This document shows, piece after piece, positions 19,218 to 29,210 of a stretch of DNA of 29,210 bases (position 1 is the first letter of the stretch; the number at the start of each line of letters is the position of its first letter). Origin of the DNA: Poteriospumella lacustris (lineage: Eukaryota; Sar; Chrysophyceae; Chromulinales; Dinobryaceae); NCBI GenBank assembly GCA_008000375.1, contig SMOI01000015.1:1-29210 (forward strand). Direction: 5' to 3'. The position numbers and the translations under genes were made by a program. The notes beneath the pieces are model-generated. The model was not told where the DNA came from. It saw only the letters and a list, made by a program, of their open reading frames with translations, and searched no databases.

Positions 19218-20153
19218 ATGAAACTCGCTACCCGACGATATCTGACAACCGTGCGATGCAATATCAGCGCTCATTCCGGTGCGCAACTCACAAGTCTCAC
19301 GCACGCGCTGAATGAAATTGCCTCCGCCAAGACATCGTCACTGATTGATACCTCTTTGGGCGATAATGGTTCCCTTGTTGTGAAGTTTGGAGACGTTCTA
19401 CAGGTGGAGATTCGGATTGCCCAGCATGGGGGTTTCTCTTTGAAAGAATTCTTCAGGAAAAAGTCTCCTCAAATTCCTGTGCTCCGACAGTATCATGACA
19501 CGCGGTCAGGTTTAAAACTCGACTCCACGATTGCAGATGGCATGAATGTGCTTGATGTTGAGTACATTCCTGACCCCACTGCGGCTCGTGAATCCCTTCG
19601 GGAAGTCGTCGTTCCTTCGTCGTCTGCGCTCTACGACGAAATGCACAGCACCGACAAATGGGAATATAAACGAGGCCAGCCCGGTGTCTATTGGTATCAT
19701 GACGCCAATGGCTCGTTAGCCCCTTATCGACTGATTCCGGGTGCACGGCCGACATTCATCATCTTCAGCGACCAGTTCGAGGCGTTGCAGGGCGAGCTCA
19801 TCGACGGCAAATCCAAGTTGCGTATCGAAGAACTTCGAGGTGGTTTGGTAGACCGTGGTGCAGGCAACATCGTGAGAGAGAAACTAATAGACCTGAGTGA
19901 TTTCAAGAGACTCGGCATCGGTATCCGGTTCACCGACCGTGTCGACTTGCCACCGTTCTTCGTCCACGAGTCGGACAGTGTCCTCGACGACACGATCGAG
20001 TCCATTCAAAGTGTACGTGTGATGGGTGGGCCGTCCACATTAGTAGAGAACAAATATGGGTATTCAGGTGACTGTTGGAGCGAGGTGAAAGCGATGGGGT
20101 CGTCGTTGGTGAAGAAAACGATACGTGGCGAGGTCACCCCGTCGAGCCGATAG
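19218..20153 (+). CDS. Hypothetical protein, 311 aa
   Basis: A single uninterrupted frame runs from ATG at 19218 to TAG at 20151-20153. Codon use and composition are ordinary, without low-complexity runs, and GC is lower than in the polymerase or listerin genes. The protein is soluble in appearance: no clear membrane segment or signal peptide, though the first 12 residues (KLATRRYLTTVR) are basic and could be a mitochondrial presequence. It contains LVVKFGDVLQVEIRI, KWEYKRGQPGVYWYHDANG, RPTFIIFSDQFEAL and DLPPFFVHES. I do not recognise a family. It converges on Era, with 124 bp between the stop codons, and may use the start at 19218 or lack an upstream exon. Confidence 0.65.
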   Translation: MKLATRRYLTTVRCNISAHSGAQLTSLTHALNEIASAKTSSLIDTSLGDNGSLVVKFGDVLQVEIRIAQHGGFSLKEFFRKKSPQIPVLRQYHDTRSGLKLDSTIADGMNVLDVEYIPDPTAARESLREVVVPSSSALYDEMHSTDKWEYKRGQPGVYWYHDANGSLAPYRLIPGARPTFIIFSDQFEALQGELIDGKSKLRIEELRGGLVDRGAGNIVREKLIDLSDFKRLGIGIRFTDRVDLPPFFVHESDSVLDDTIESIQSVRVMGGPSTLVENKYGYSGDCWSEVKAMGSSLVKKTIRGEVTPSSR

Positions 20154-20277
20154 ACCTGACCCCCCACGAACGCCATTCATCAGTCGCACCCTGCACATTT
20201 ACTACTGGCAGTACTGTAACGTTTAAACTAGACTATTGCTCAGGAGGGGCTGTTCAGAACGAGATTCGAGGCGCCGC

Positions 20278-22003
20278 TCAGTCGTCGAGGTAGCCGTATT
20301 TCTTCAGACTTTGTCGGTTCTTGCGCCAGTCCTTGTCGACGGTAACAGACAACTCCAAGTAGACGCGTCGTTGGAGAAACTGAACGAACAACACAACATA
20401 ACAGAACACAAGAGAACACAAGAGAACACCACAGAACAGAACCCAGATCCACCATCAGAGGAAGACGGAACGGCTGGCGTTAGACCGACCACATCGATGG
20501 GTGGGGCGGGAGGAGGTGGTAGCGTACCTCCTCCAGCTTCGTCCGCGCCACCGAGCCCAGCTCCTTCACCTTGGCGCCGGCTTTGCCAATGACAATCGCC
20601 TGCTGACTGTCTTTCTCGACGACAATCGACGCTTCAATCACCGAGAGCCCTGGCGATTTGTCGTGGAAGCGATTGATTACCACTTCGCAGCTGTACGGGA
20701 TTTCCTCCTGTTCCACGTGTTGTAGCAGACGTCAGCGGTGACCATGGCAGTGGCAGAGCCTAGACGAGGGGTCGTACCTGGTACATCTCAAACAGCGTCT
20801 CGCGGATGATTTCCGTCGTGAAAAACCGCTCGTCTCGATCAGAGACGTCGTCCTCGGGGTAGTACTTCGGGCCCTGTACGATGAGGTGTCAGTGAGAGAA
20901 TCGAAGGGTCAAACAGGAAGGGTAGCGGTGCGGGGGATGCGGGGGCGTGCGAGTTACCGGCTGCATAAACGACCGCAGCCTCTCCACGAGGGCGTCGACA
21001 TTCTGCCGGTGGATCGCCGATATCGCCACGATTTCTGTACGAACAGCATCATCGAATGAATGCGATTGTCAGGCCCAGCACACAACAGGAGCATAGAAGA
21101 CGTTGGAGGGGCCGCCCGCACCTGCTTGAGGCAACAGCGCCGCCCAGAGCCGTTGCAGCTGTTCGATCGGGCGGACGTCGCCATGCGACCTGCTCGATGA
21201 CGACGCATTCGATGGCGGCATCGTCTGATGATGCAGCAAATCGACTTTATTGATGGCCACGATGATCGGCGTGTTCGTGTTGTTGAGTCTACAAGGGCAC
21301 AGGGCGACGGGTGTCACAGGTGGTTGCGGTTGGCGTAGAGCAGGGGCGAGGCAGGGCGAGGCGGGGCGAACCTTTGCATGAGTCCGTCGTCCTGCAGTGC
21401 TTCGCCGTAGACGTCTGTGACCAAGAGGACGACGTCGGTATCGCGCACCGCATCGTGGATCGCGTCCCTCATCGCCTCGTGCATGGTGTACTTCGGGGCC
21501 AGCATGCCGGGGGTGTCCGTCAAGACCATTTGGCAATTCGCTTCGGTCAAGATACCATTGATGCCATGTCGCGTTGTTTGAGGCTTAGGCGAGACGATGT
21601 TCAACTTTTGGCCCAAAATGGCGTTCAAGAGGGTCGATTTGCCGACGTTGGCGTTGCCGACGATGGAGACGAAGCCCGAGCGAAACGCTGACGACGGCGC
21701 AATGGTTAGGTCTTCGATCTGATCATCAAGACGGTCAATGTCGAGGAAGAAACCATCATCCTCTTCCCTTTCGTGAGGTGTTAGATTCGACGAAGTGGTG
21801 GGTGGAGGCGCTGCTCGAGGCTTCGGAGATGTGGAGCGGAAGAAGTTTGGACGCGCTTCTTTGCTGTTAAAGATGGGTGATAAGCCTCGCCGAGGCCTCC
21901 AGGGCGAGACTAAGGCGGATGCCCTTCGAGGCTGACACACGAACAAGAGAACCAACCATACAAATGTATGCACCATTGTTCTCAACGTTCTCATCGTTCT
22001 CAT
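20278..22003 (-). CDS. ERA: GTPase Era, probably organelle-targeted
   Basis: Era binds 16S-type rRNA and helps assemble the small ribosomal subunit. There are six exons: 21372-22003, 21122-21288, 20958-21034, 20778-20873, 20528-20707 and 20278-20379; phases join to 417 aa. G1 is GNANVGKST (about 116-124), G2 TTRHGINGI, G3 DTPGM, G4 NKVD and G5 SAI. The KH domain includes EIIRETLF, IVIGKAGAKVKELG and the typical end VDKDWRKNRQSLKKYGYL. The chosen ATG at 22003 gives a short basic start, a hydrophobic segment (VHTFVWLVLLFVC) and ASA at 28-30, then about 60 basic, Pro/Ser-rich residues. This fits a signal peptide plus transit peptide of a secondary plastid; the usual Phe after ASA is Leu here. 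ATGs at 22030 and 21994 are alternatives. It is divergent from listerin. Confidence 0.92.
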
Positions 22004-22470
22004 CGCTTTACCAAACCGAGTCGTGCCCATGCAAAGCGACACATGCAATATCCGAAGATGAAAGGATATTGATGTTGTTCCTTCTTTGTGTTCATGGCGA
22101 TGAATTGAGCACATCAAGATGCACCGCCAAATGGAGCAGCGAAAGTGGCGAAGGTGGTTGATGATGAGCCTCAATGCAACGCCAAAATTGAAACGCTTTT
22201 TGGCGAAGAGAGGCTGGGTTGGGTAGGTTTGGGTAGGTCTGGGTGGGTTCCTTGGCGTCTCTCGACGGCGACGGTGGCCTCGTCGCTTCTTCTTCTACTT
22301 CTTCTTTCAGCGTAATCCTCTGCATCCTGCACCACCACGCACGGTGGTGTTTCATGTGGCTTGAACCATACAACATACACGCTTAGCATCGACGCTTGCG
22401 TGCGGAGCATCAGCAGGAGCCTTCTCTACCCATCGAAGAAAGGAGGTCGTGTGGTGTGCACGTGTCGAGA
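22004..22470. promoter_or_regulatory. Divergent intergenic region, Era and listerin
   Basis: These 467 bp lie between two outward-facing start codons. They contain a G-rich tract at 22216-22247 and no clear TATA box. Open frames on both strands here are short and unrecognised. Confidence 0.5.
22216..22247 (+). promoter_or_regulatory. Potential G-quadruplex tract
   Basis: Six GGG runs occur in 32 nt, separated by 2, 7, 7, 7... or shorter spacers (GGGTTGGG, GGTTTGGG, GGTCTGGG, GGGTGGG). The pattern GGGTAGGT is repeated. It is the only such tract in the otherwise moderate-GC divergent region, which suggests a promoter role, but this is inference. Confidence 0.5.
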
Positions 22471-24822
22471 ATGTCGAAAAAGAAAGCGCCTGGTGTACCG
22501 GCCACCGGAGGATTCATATCCTTTTCGGATGTGACAAGTAACTACGCCGATGACAAGCCCAAGTCACGCTACGTGACGTCCACCGAGTCGAACGTGTCCG
22601 TGTTGTACACGGGCCACGACCCCGTCTTGACCATCGCCTGCAAACGCCTGCTGAAGAAGGACATCAACACGAAACTCAAATCGATCCAGGAAATTGTGCA
22701 GGTGTTAGCCGCCAGCAAAGATGGCGACGAGTCTGTCGTCGGCGATTTCATGGCGTTTTTCGCCTTCGCCTTCTCGAAGCTGCTCTACGACGACAGTGTC
22801 CAGGTGCGGCTCGGCGTGGCCACCATCTTATCCACCGTCTGCGAGGTCAACAAGAAAGCCCTGGCACCTGCGATGGAGGAATTAATCGGCGGCTGGTGGC
22901 AGATGATGTCGGATCCGACGTCGGACGTGGCGCAGCGGTTCCGCAGCAGCTTCACCGCCGCCTTCCCACCCAAACGACGCCACATGGTCGTCCACCACCT
23001 CAGCACACGTATCTTTGACCACTGTGTCAAGCATCTGGCGCTCACGGCGTCGGAACTGCAGGCGCTGACGCAGTGCAGCGACGACGACCTCGTCGAGAAG
23101 TACGAACGCGTCACCGTCGCCTGTCTCGGCGGCCTCACGTCGCTGCTCGAACAGCTCACCCCCGACGAACTCACCGCGCGTCTCTTTGACGAGGACCATC
23201 GTGAGCAGCGGTCAGCGAGCCTCCACGCGCTGTTCAAAGTCCACGCGACGTCGGCGTCGTCGGAGGTGAAGAAAGCGCTCGGCGCGTTGGTCACGATGCT
23301 GCTCGAGCGTCAGCCGACGACGCTGCGCAGCGGCAGCGTCGACCTGTTGCGCAGCTTTTGCCTCGAGAACCTCGACGAGCGCGCGACGGCGACGGTGCTG
23401 CAGAGCGCGCTGCAGTTGCTCGTGACGCTGGCGCACCGCTGGCCGCAGAGCTTCGAGCGCGGCGGCGGTGGCCAGTGGCTGCACGTGGCGCAGAAGCTGA
23501 CGCAGCTGCAGCGGTCGTCGCTCAGCCACGTCGCCGACGCGGTGCTCGATTTCCTGTTGCCCTTTGCCGGCGCGGTGCCCGCGACGAAGCTCGGCGTCTA
23601 CGCGGAGCGGTCCGCCGACGCCGACGCCGCGGCGACGGCGGCGGAGAAGCCGACGAAGCTGCAGGCGGCGCTGCTGGCGCTGCTCAGCGACGCCATCGCC
23701 ACCGCCACCGCCACCGCCGCCCCGGCGGCTGCGGCCACAGCGACCGCGGCACAGCTGCCGCTGAGCAAAGCGACGCGTCTGCGCCGCATGACGCGCGTCG
23801 TCGAGTGCGGCGTCTTTTTGCTGCTGCGGCGGCTGCCCGACGACGGCGCCGGCGGCGGCGGCGGCGGCGGCGGTTTCGTCGTCCACGCGACGCGCGTCGC
23901 GGAGCTGCTGACGCTGCTGCAGCGCGGCCTCCTCGCGACGCTGCAGGCGCTGGCGATGCCCGACGCCACCGCCGCCGCCGCGGGGCGGTCGACGCTGCGA
24001 CAGCCGACGACCGCCGCCGCTGCGGGCGCCGCCGCGGTCGATGACCTCGTCGGCAGCGTGCGTCGGTCGCTGTGGCTGCTGCACCGCGCGACGACGACGA
24101 CGCGACCCGGCGGCCTCCTCGACGCCGCCGCGTGGCAGACGCAGCTGTGGCAGCCGATCGCCGCCGCCGTTTGCGCCGCCGACGCAGCGGCGACGGTGAC
24201 CGCAGCCGACGGCGACAGCGACGGCGGCGACGGCAACGCGTCGCTGCTGCTGCGCTGGGTCGACGTCGTCGTCGGCGGCGCGGCGCCCGACGCGACCGCC
24301 AGCGACAGCGACGTGCGCTGGGACGTCGGCGCCTTCGCCGTCGTCGACACGGCGCTGGCCGCGGCGCTCAACAGCGACCGCGTCGCGACCGTCGCGGCGG
24401 CGTTACGCGTCGCCGAACGCGTCGTCGTCGTCGGCGTCGATGCGGCGCCAGCGACCCGCTGCAGCGGCGGTGGCGGCGGCGGTGGCGGCGCAGCTGCGGC
24501 GTCGCCTCGTCGAGACGCGGCCGCGGTGGCTCACGTGTCTCGTCGCCGCCTGCGCCGTGACGCGCGCTGCGGAGGCGCCGACGGACGCGGCGGTGGCGTC
24601 GCGGTGGCTGCGGCGGCTGCTGACGACGCCGCTCGGCGGCGGCGGCGACGTCGCGTCGCCCGCCGACGTCGTCGCGACGGCCGCGCGCACCGGCAGCGCC
24701 GCGGCGCTGCTCGTCGCGGCCGGCGCCTGGGACACCGCCGCGACGCCAGCGACGACGGAGGCGGCGGCGACAGAGGCGACGATGGCGACGATGGCGACGC
24801 TGCTGTCGCTGCTCCGTCGCGG

Positions 24823-24854
<32 letters not shown>

Positions 24855-27800
24855 GCGACGTGTCGCCCGCGACGCTGCAGCGCGTCGGGGCGCCGCTGCT
24901 GCACGACGTGCGCCTCGCGCCCATCGCGACGCGTGTCGCGCTGGCGCTCGCGCTGCTGCGCGTGACACCGACGGCGACGCGTGTCGCGACGGTCGACGCG
25001 GCGGTGGCCGCGTGGCGCGACACCCGCGACACCGACGACAACAGCGACGGGGACGGCGACGCGGCGGCCCCGTGACGCGGTGGCTGGTGCTGTCGCTGGT
25101 GGCGCGCGTCCTGCGCGACGACCGCGACACTGCGCGACACGCGACAGCGGCGACGGTGGGCGACGAGTGCGACGCGGTGCGCGCGCTCGTCGCCGACGAC
25201 GCCGACGACGTCTTCGTCGGTCGCCTGGCGACGCTGCTGCTGCGCCGCGACACCGACGGCGACGCTGACGCTGATGGCGACACAGACCGCGACACAGACC
25301 GCGACACGGGCCGCGACACGGGCCGCGACGCGGTTGTGGCGTCGCGGGCGGCGGTGGTGTCGCGGCTGCTGCCGCTGCTGCCGGCGACGGTGACGCGGCG
25401 GCTGCGGCGGCGCCTCTGCGACGCCCTCGACGCGCCCTTCGCCTCGACGGCGGCGGCGGCGACGGCGTCGGCGGCCGGTGGCGTCGACGTGTCGCGGTGG
25501 GTGCGTGGCGCGACGCTGCTGCCGCGGCTGCTGCGGCAGCCGTGTCGCGACACCGACGCGTCGGCGGCGGCGGAGGAGGCGACGGTGGCGCTGGCGACGC
25601 CGGCGCTGTGGACGCGCCTCACCGCGGCGCTGGCCACCGGCGACGACGGCGACGGCGACGGTGACGACCCGTCGCATGTGTCGCGGCGGCGGTGGCGGCG
25701 CTGGCGGCCGCCGTGTCGCTGTGGCGCGCGTGGCTCGCGGCGGCGCCGGCGACGGTGTCTCGGTCGCCGGCGCTGGCGACGCGCGTCGTCGTGGCGCTGT
25801 TCGCCCTCGACGCGGCCGGCGACGCCGCCGTGTCGCGCGCCGCCGGTGTCGCCGAGGCCTACGCCGCGACACTGGCGGCCTACGGCGGCAGCGACAGCGG
25901 CGGCGGTGTCGCGGGTGTCGCGGCGCAGTGGTCGCAGTACGCGACACGCGACTTCTGCGTGTCGCCGACGCTGCCGCGGTGGCTACGGGTCGCCACGTGT
26001 CACGCGGCCTACGCCCTCGCGACACATCTGTCGCCGCCGTCGGTGTCGCGACACGTGTGTCCCGGCGGCGGCCGCCGCGCGTCGGGCGGTGTCGGTGTCG
26101 GTGTCGGTGTCGCGGCGGCGGTGGAGCTGGCGCTCGACCCGCGGCGCTGTCCCCGCGGCCGTCGCGTGTGGTACGCGCAGCGCAGCGTCGCCACCGACGG
26201 CGACGGCGACGGCGACGGTGACGGTGGCGAGACGGCGACGCTGCAGCTGCGACCGGCGACGGTGCGCGGCGTCCACCTCGAACACGGCGCCGAGCGCCCG
26301 TACTACACCGTCGCCCTCCACGACGACACCTCCGGTGACGGGGGCGACACACAGCGCGAGCTGCAGACGGAGTGGTGGCGGTACGTTTTCTTCTGTTTTT
26401 GACTGTGTCGCGGTGTGTCTCGTGACGTGTCTCACGCGGTCTGTGTCTCACTGTGTCGTGTGCATAGGCTGCATCTCTCTGTGCCCCACGGCTCCTCCTC
26501 CTCCACCGACGGCGAAGGCTCCGCCACCGCGGCGGAGACGGTGACGCGCGTCGTGTCGCGGGGCGACGCCGCCGCCGCCGCCGTCGTCGCGGCGTTGTCG
26601 CGTCTGCTGCGCGACTGTGTCGCGACGCTGCCGCAGCGTGTCGCGGGGGACTACTGGCTCACGCAGACGCTGGTGCGTGTCGCGGTCGACGCCTGTGTCG
26701 CGGACCTGCTCCGGTGTCGCGACACCGACGGCGACGGTGACACTGCCGCCGCCGCCGCCGCCGGTGTCGTCGTCGATGCGGCGGCGGTGACCCGCGGCGT
26801 GCAGGCGCTCGTCCTGCGCCACCTGCGCCACAGCCACAGCCCCGCGACACCGACGACGACACCGACGACGGCGACGCCGATGGCGGCGGAGGGCGACGCG
26901 GTGCTCTGCGCGCTGCCGGCGCTGCTGCGACACGCGACGGGGCCCCGCGACACGCTCTGGACGGCGGAGGTCCTCGCGACGCTGCGCGACACGACGCTGG
27001 CCGCCGCGCCGCGTCTCGCGCACGACCGCGACACGTGGCGACGCCGCGTCGCCCTCGTCGCCTCTCTGCTCGACGGCGACACCGACCGCGACACCGTCGG
27101 CGGCAGCGGCGGCGGCGGCGGCGGCGGCGTCCTCGACGCGATCGCCGAGGCGACGCTGCTGCCGGCCGCCGTCGCGCACGTGTCGCGCGCCGCCGCAGCC
27201 GACGACGACGGTGACGGCGACGGCGCCGAGGCGGCGCTGCGCCATTTGCTGTGTCTCGTGTGGACGCGACACGGCCACCGACGCGCGACACGCGGCGGTC
27301 TCGACGGCAACGGCGGCGGCGGCGACGGCGACGCCGACGCGGCGCTGTTCGCCGTGCGCAGCTGGGAACCGCCGCTGGCGACGCATCTGCTGCGCGGCCT
27401 CTTCGGCGCCCCGCGACACGCGGCGACACAGGCGTCGGTCTTCACGCGACACGCGACGGTGGCGGCGCTGGGCGGCGCGTTGCTCGGCCGCGACCGTCGC
27501 GAGGCCGCGGCGCTGCTGCCGCGCGACACGTGTGCCACGCCGGCGGTGCTCGCGACACTGCTCGCCACCGTCGTGCCACCCCGCGACACCGACGGCGACA
27601 CCGGCGACGGCGCCAAGCGCCTCGTGCGCACGTCGCAGCGGCTGCTCGCGGCGAAGCTGCTCGAGGCGTTTGCCGCCCGCGACGACACCGCGACACGCGC
27701 CTGGGCCGGTGTCGCGCCGCTCCTGCGACACCGCGGCGCCACCGCCGCCGCCGCCGCCGCCGACGACGACGCCGCCGCCGCCGCCGCCGCCGCCGCAGAC

Positions 27801-29210
27801 GACGACACCGCCGCCGCCGCTGCAGACGACGACGAGGACACCGACGACGACGACGGCGACGCGGCGGCGCGGACCGCGACACGCGACGGCGACGTGTTGC
27901 GCGGCGTGTTGCGTGTCGCGGGCGGCGGTGACGACGCCGTCGCGTCGCAGTGGCTCGACGCGCTGACGCAGCGCTTCGACCCCGCCGCCATCGCCGCGCG
28001 GGTCACCGCCGCTGCCGCCGCCGCATCGGCCGCATCGGCCGCAGCTGACGACGACGACAGCGACGCGGACGCCGACGGCGACGGCGACAGCGACGACGAC
28101 GGCGACAGCCGCGTCACACGCGACACCGGCGACCGGTCGCCGCTGCCACCGGGCGGCGTGTCGCGCCACTTGCTGCGACAACTGGCGACGGCGGCGGCGG
28201 CGCCGGGGGCCGACGGTGCCCGCGACACGGCGGCGACGCGGCGGCTGCGCGTCGACGTCGCGTCGCGGTTCGACGCGGCGGGGTCGCTGTGGCTGTGGCT
28301 GGCGACGCTCGCGGCCATCGACACCGCCGCCGCGGCGGGGCCGCGCGCAATTCGCTGCGGTCGCAGTGCGGCGGCTGGCTCCAGCGACGCGGCGCCTTCG
28401 CCGAGGCCGTCGCGCTGCTGCTGCGGCTCGCGACGCCGCCGCCGGCGACGGACGCAGCGACGGCGTCGCGGCGGCGGCGGCGGCGCAGCGGCAGCTGCAC
28501 TGGCTGCCCCTCGCCACCGCCACCGACGGCAACGACGGCGACACCGACGCGCTCTACGCGACACACCGCGCGCGTCTGTGGCGCCTCTCGGCGACACCGA
28601 CGGCGACAGCGACGGCGACGGCGACACCGACGGCGACGAGTGACGCGCGGCTGGCGACGTGGGCGGCGCTGGCGCTGCAGCGGACGGTGCTGACGCTGCC
28701 GGCGCTGACGCGGGCGTTTTGGGCGTCCGACGCCTGCGGCCGGCGCGACAAGCGGCGGCTCGCGAAGTTCGTCGAGGACCACGTCCGCGGCGCGCTGCTG
28801 CGCCGCGAGTTGGCCGTCATCGCCGCCCGCAGCCGCGACAATGGCAGCGGCAGTGGCAGCGCTGGCGATGCACCCGCCGCCGGGGCCGACGCGACGGCGC
28901 CGACGGACGCAGCGCTGACGGTGGTGGGCAACGTGCGCACGGGGCAGATCACCGCGTCGTTCGTGCACGACGAAGTGGCCGTCGACTTGACGTTGACGCT
29001 GCCGGCGGCGTATCCGCTGAAGAACGTCGACGTGTCGTGTACCCGCCGCGTGGGCGTGTCCGAGGCGCGGTGGCGGCGGTGGGTGCTGCAGATGATCCAC
29101 TACCTCTCGCTGCAGGACGGCACCGTCTACGATGCCGCGGCGCTGTGGCAGTCGAACCTGCAACAAGAACTGGCGGCCGTGGAGCCGTGTCCGATCTGCT
29201 ACTGCACGCT
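22471..29210 (+). CDS. LTN1: E3 ubiquitin ligase listerin (3' end outside window)
   Basis: Listerin ubiquitinates stalled nascent chains on 60S subunits in ribosome quality control. The ATG at 22471 starts the conserved N-terminus: GFISFSDVTSNY, then DPVLTIACKRLLKKDINTKL and HEAT-like repeats (KKALAPAMEELIGGWW is typical). At the right edge are the RWD-like region (VAVDLTLTLPAAYPLKNVDV), a helix with WVLQMIHYLS, QDGTVYDAAALWQSN and the first RING cysteines, CPICY. The middle is very GC-rich, with Ala/Asp/Gly runs. One clear intron is 26381-26467 (GTACGT..TGCATAG). The frame also changes near 24475, 25070, 25685, 28350 and 28465, always at GC-rich or trinucleotide tracts, with no convincing splice sites. 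These are either assembly indels or short unrecognised introns; the protein on both sides of each looks intact. Confidence 0.9.
24860..28630. repeat. Field of dispersed GTGTCGC/GCGACAC motifs
   Basis: By eye I count about 65-75 occurrences of GTGTCGC or its complement in 3.8 kb of listerin, often extended to GTGTCGCG or fused to the palindrome GTGTCGCGACAC (25542-25553, 26043-26054, 26714-26725). The first 2.4 kb of the same gene has almost none. The motif is read in different codon frames (VSR, CRDT, GVA, ATR), so it is not explained by one peptide repeat. Confidence 0.8.
26381..26467 (+). other. Intron of listerin
   Basis: The intron is GTACGT at 26381 to GTGCATAG at 26467, 87 nt, with a T-rich start and GTGTCTC units. 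It splits an arginine codon and joins QTEWW to RLHLSVPH. It is the only confident intron of this gene in the window. Confidence 0.85.

Noticed and set aside
24403-28544. Two minus-strand frames of nearly 700 codons opposite listerin
   Set aside because: They are Arg/Ser/Ala-rich by-products of the GCGAC-rich coding strand, without any recognisable domain.
24860-28630. CRISPR-like array of short repeats
   Set aside because: The motif is 7-8 bp, irregularly spaced, on both strands and inside a coding region; there are no spacers of even length and the DNA is eukaryotic.

Overview
The window is nuclear DNA of a microbial eukaryote. Its protein genes are the conserved eukaryotic kind (nucleoporin Nup93, listerin, PP2A B''-gamma, Rab GTPases, a theta/nu-type DNA polymerase), most are split by short GT-AG introns of about 60-160 nt, and no bacterial operon or ribosome-binding-site layout is seen. 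An Era GTPase carries a signal peptide ending in ASA followed by a basic, proline/serine-rich stretch. That resembles the bipartite plastid targeting of algae with a secondary red plastid, so a GC-rich photosynthetic stramenopile or similar alga is my best guess. It is an inference; the species cannot be fixed from the sequence.

Layout, left to right: 1-115 is the end of an intron carrying a CTGTGG microsatellite. 116-5989 (+) is the 3' part of a family A DNA polymerase of theta/nu type. 6664-8638 (+) is a largely disordered protein with a weak C2orf81-like N-terminus. 9470-13278 (-) is Nup93/NIC96 in four exons. 14160-15749 (-) is the EF-hand PP2A subunit PPP2R3C, without introns. 16279-17223 (+) and 17686-18626 (-) are two six-exon Rab5-family genes that form a near-perfect tail-to-tail inverted duplication. 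19218-20153 (+) is an unrecognised 311-aa ORF. 20278-22003 (-) is Era in six exons. 22471 to the right edge (+) is listerin (LTN1), cut off at the start of its RING domain.

The genes do not form one pathway. They are housekeeping functions: DNA end-joining repair, nuclear pores, phosphatase regulation, endosomal traffic, organellar ribosome assembly and ribosome quality control. Three intergenic regions are divergent and may hold shared promoters (15750-16278, 18627-19217, 22004-22470).

The most unusual signals are: (1) the Rab inverted duplication, in which exons and introns are essentially identical while the 3' flanks have decayed and the promoters are unrelated, suggesting gene conversion; (2) a dense field of the motif GTGTCGC/GCGACAC across the second half of listerin, on both strands and in all three reading frames; (3) a decayed inverted copy of the last exon of the 6664-8638 gene in its own 3' flank; (4) repeated reading-frame changes at GC-rich tracts in the polymerase and listerin genes only, which may be assembly indels or unrecognised introns.
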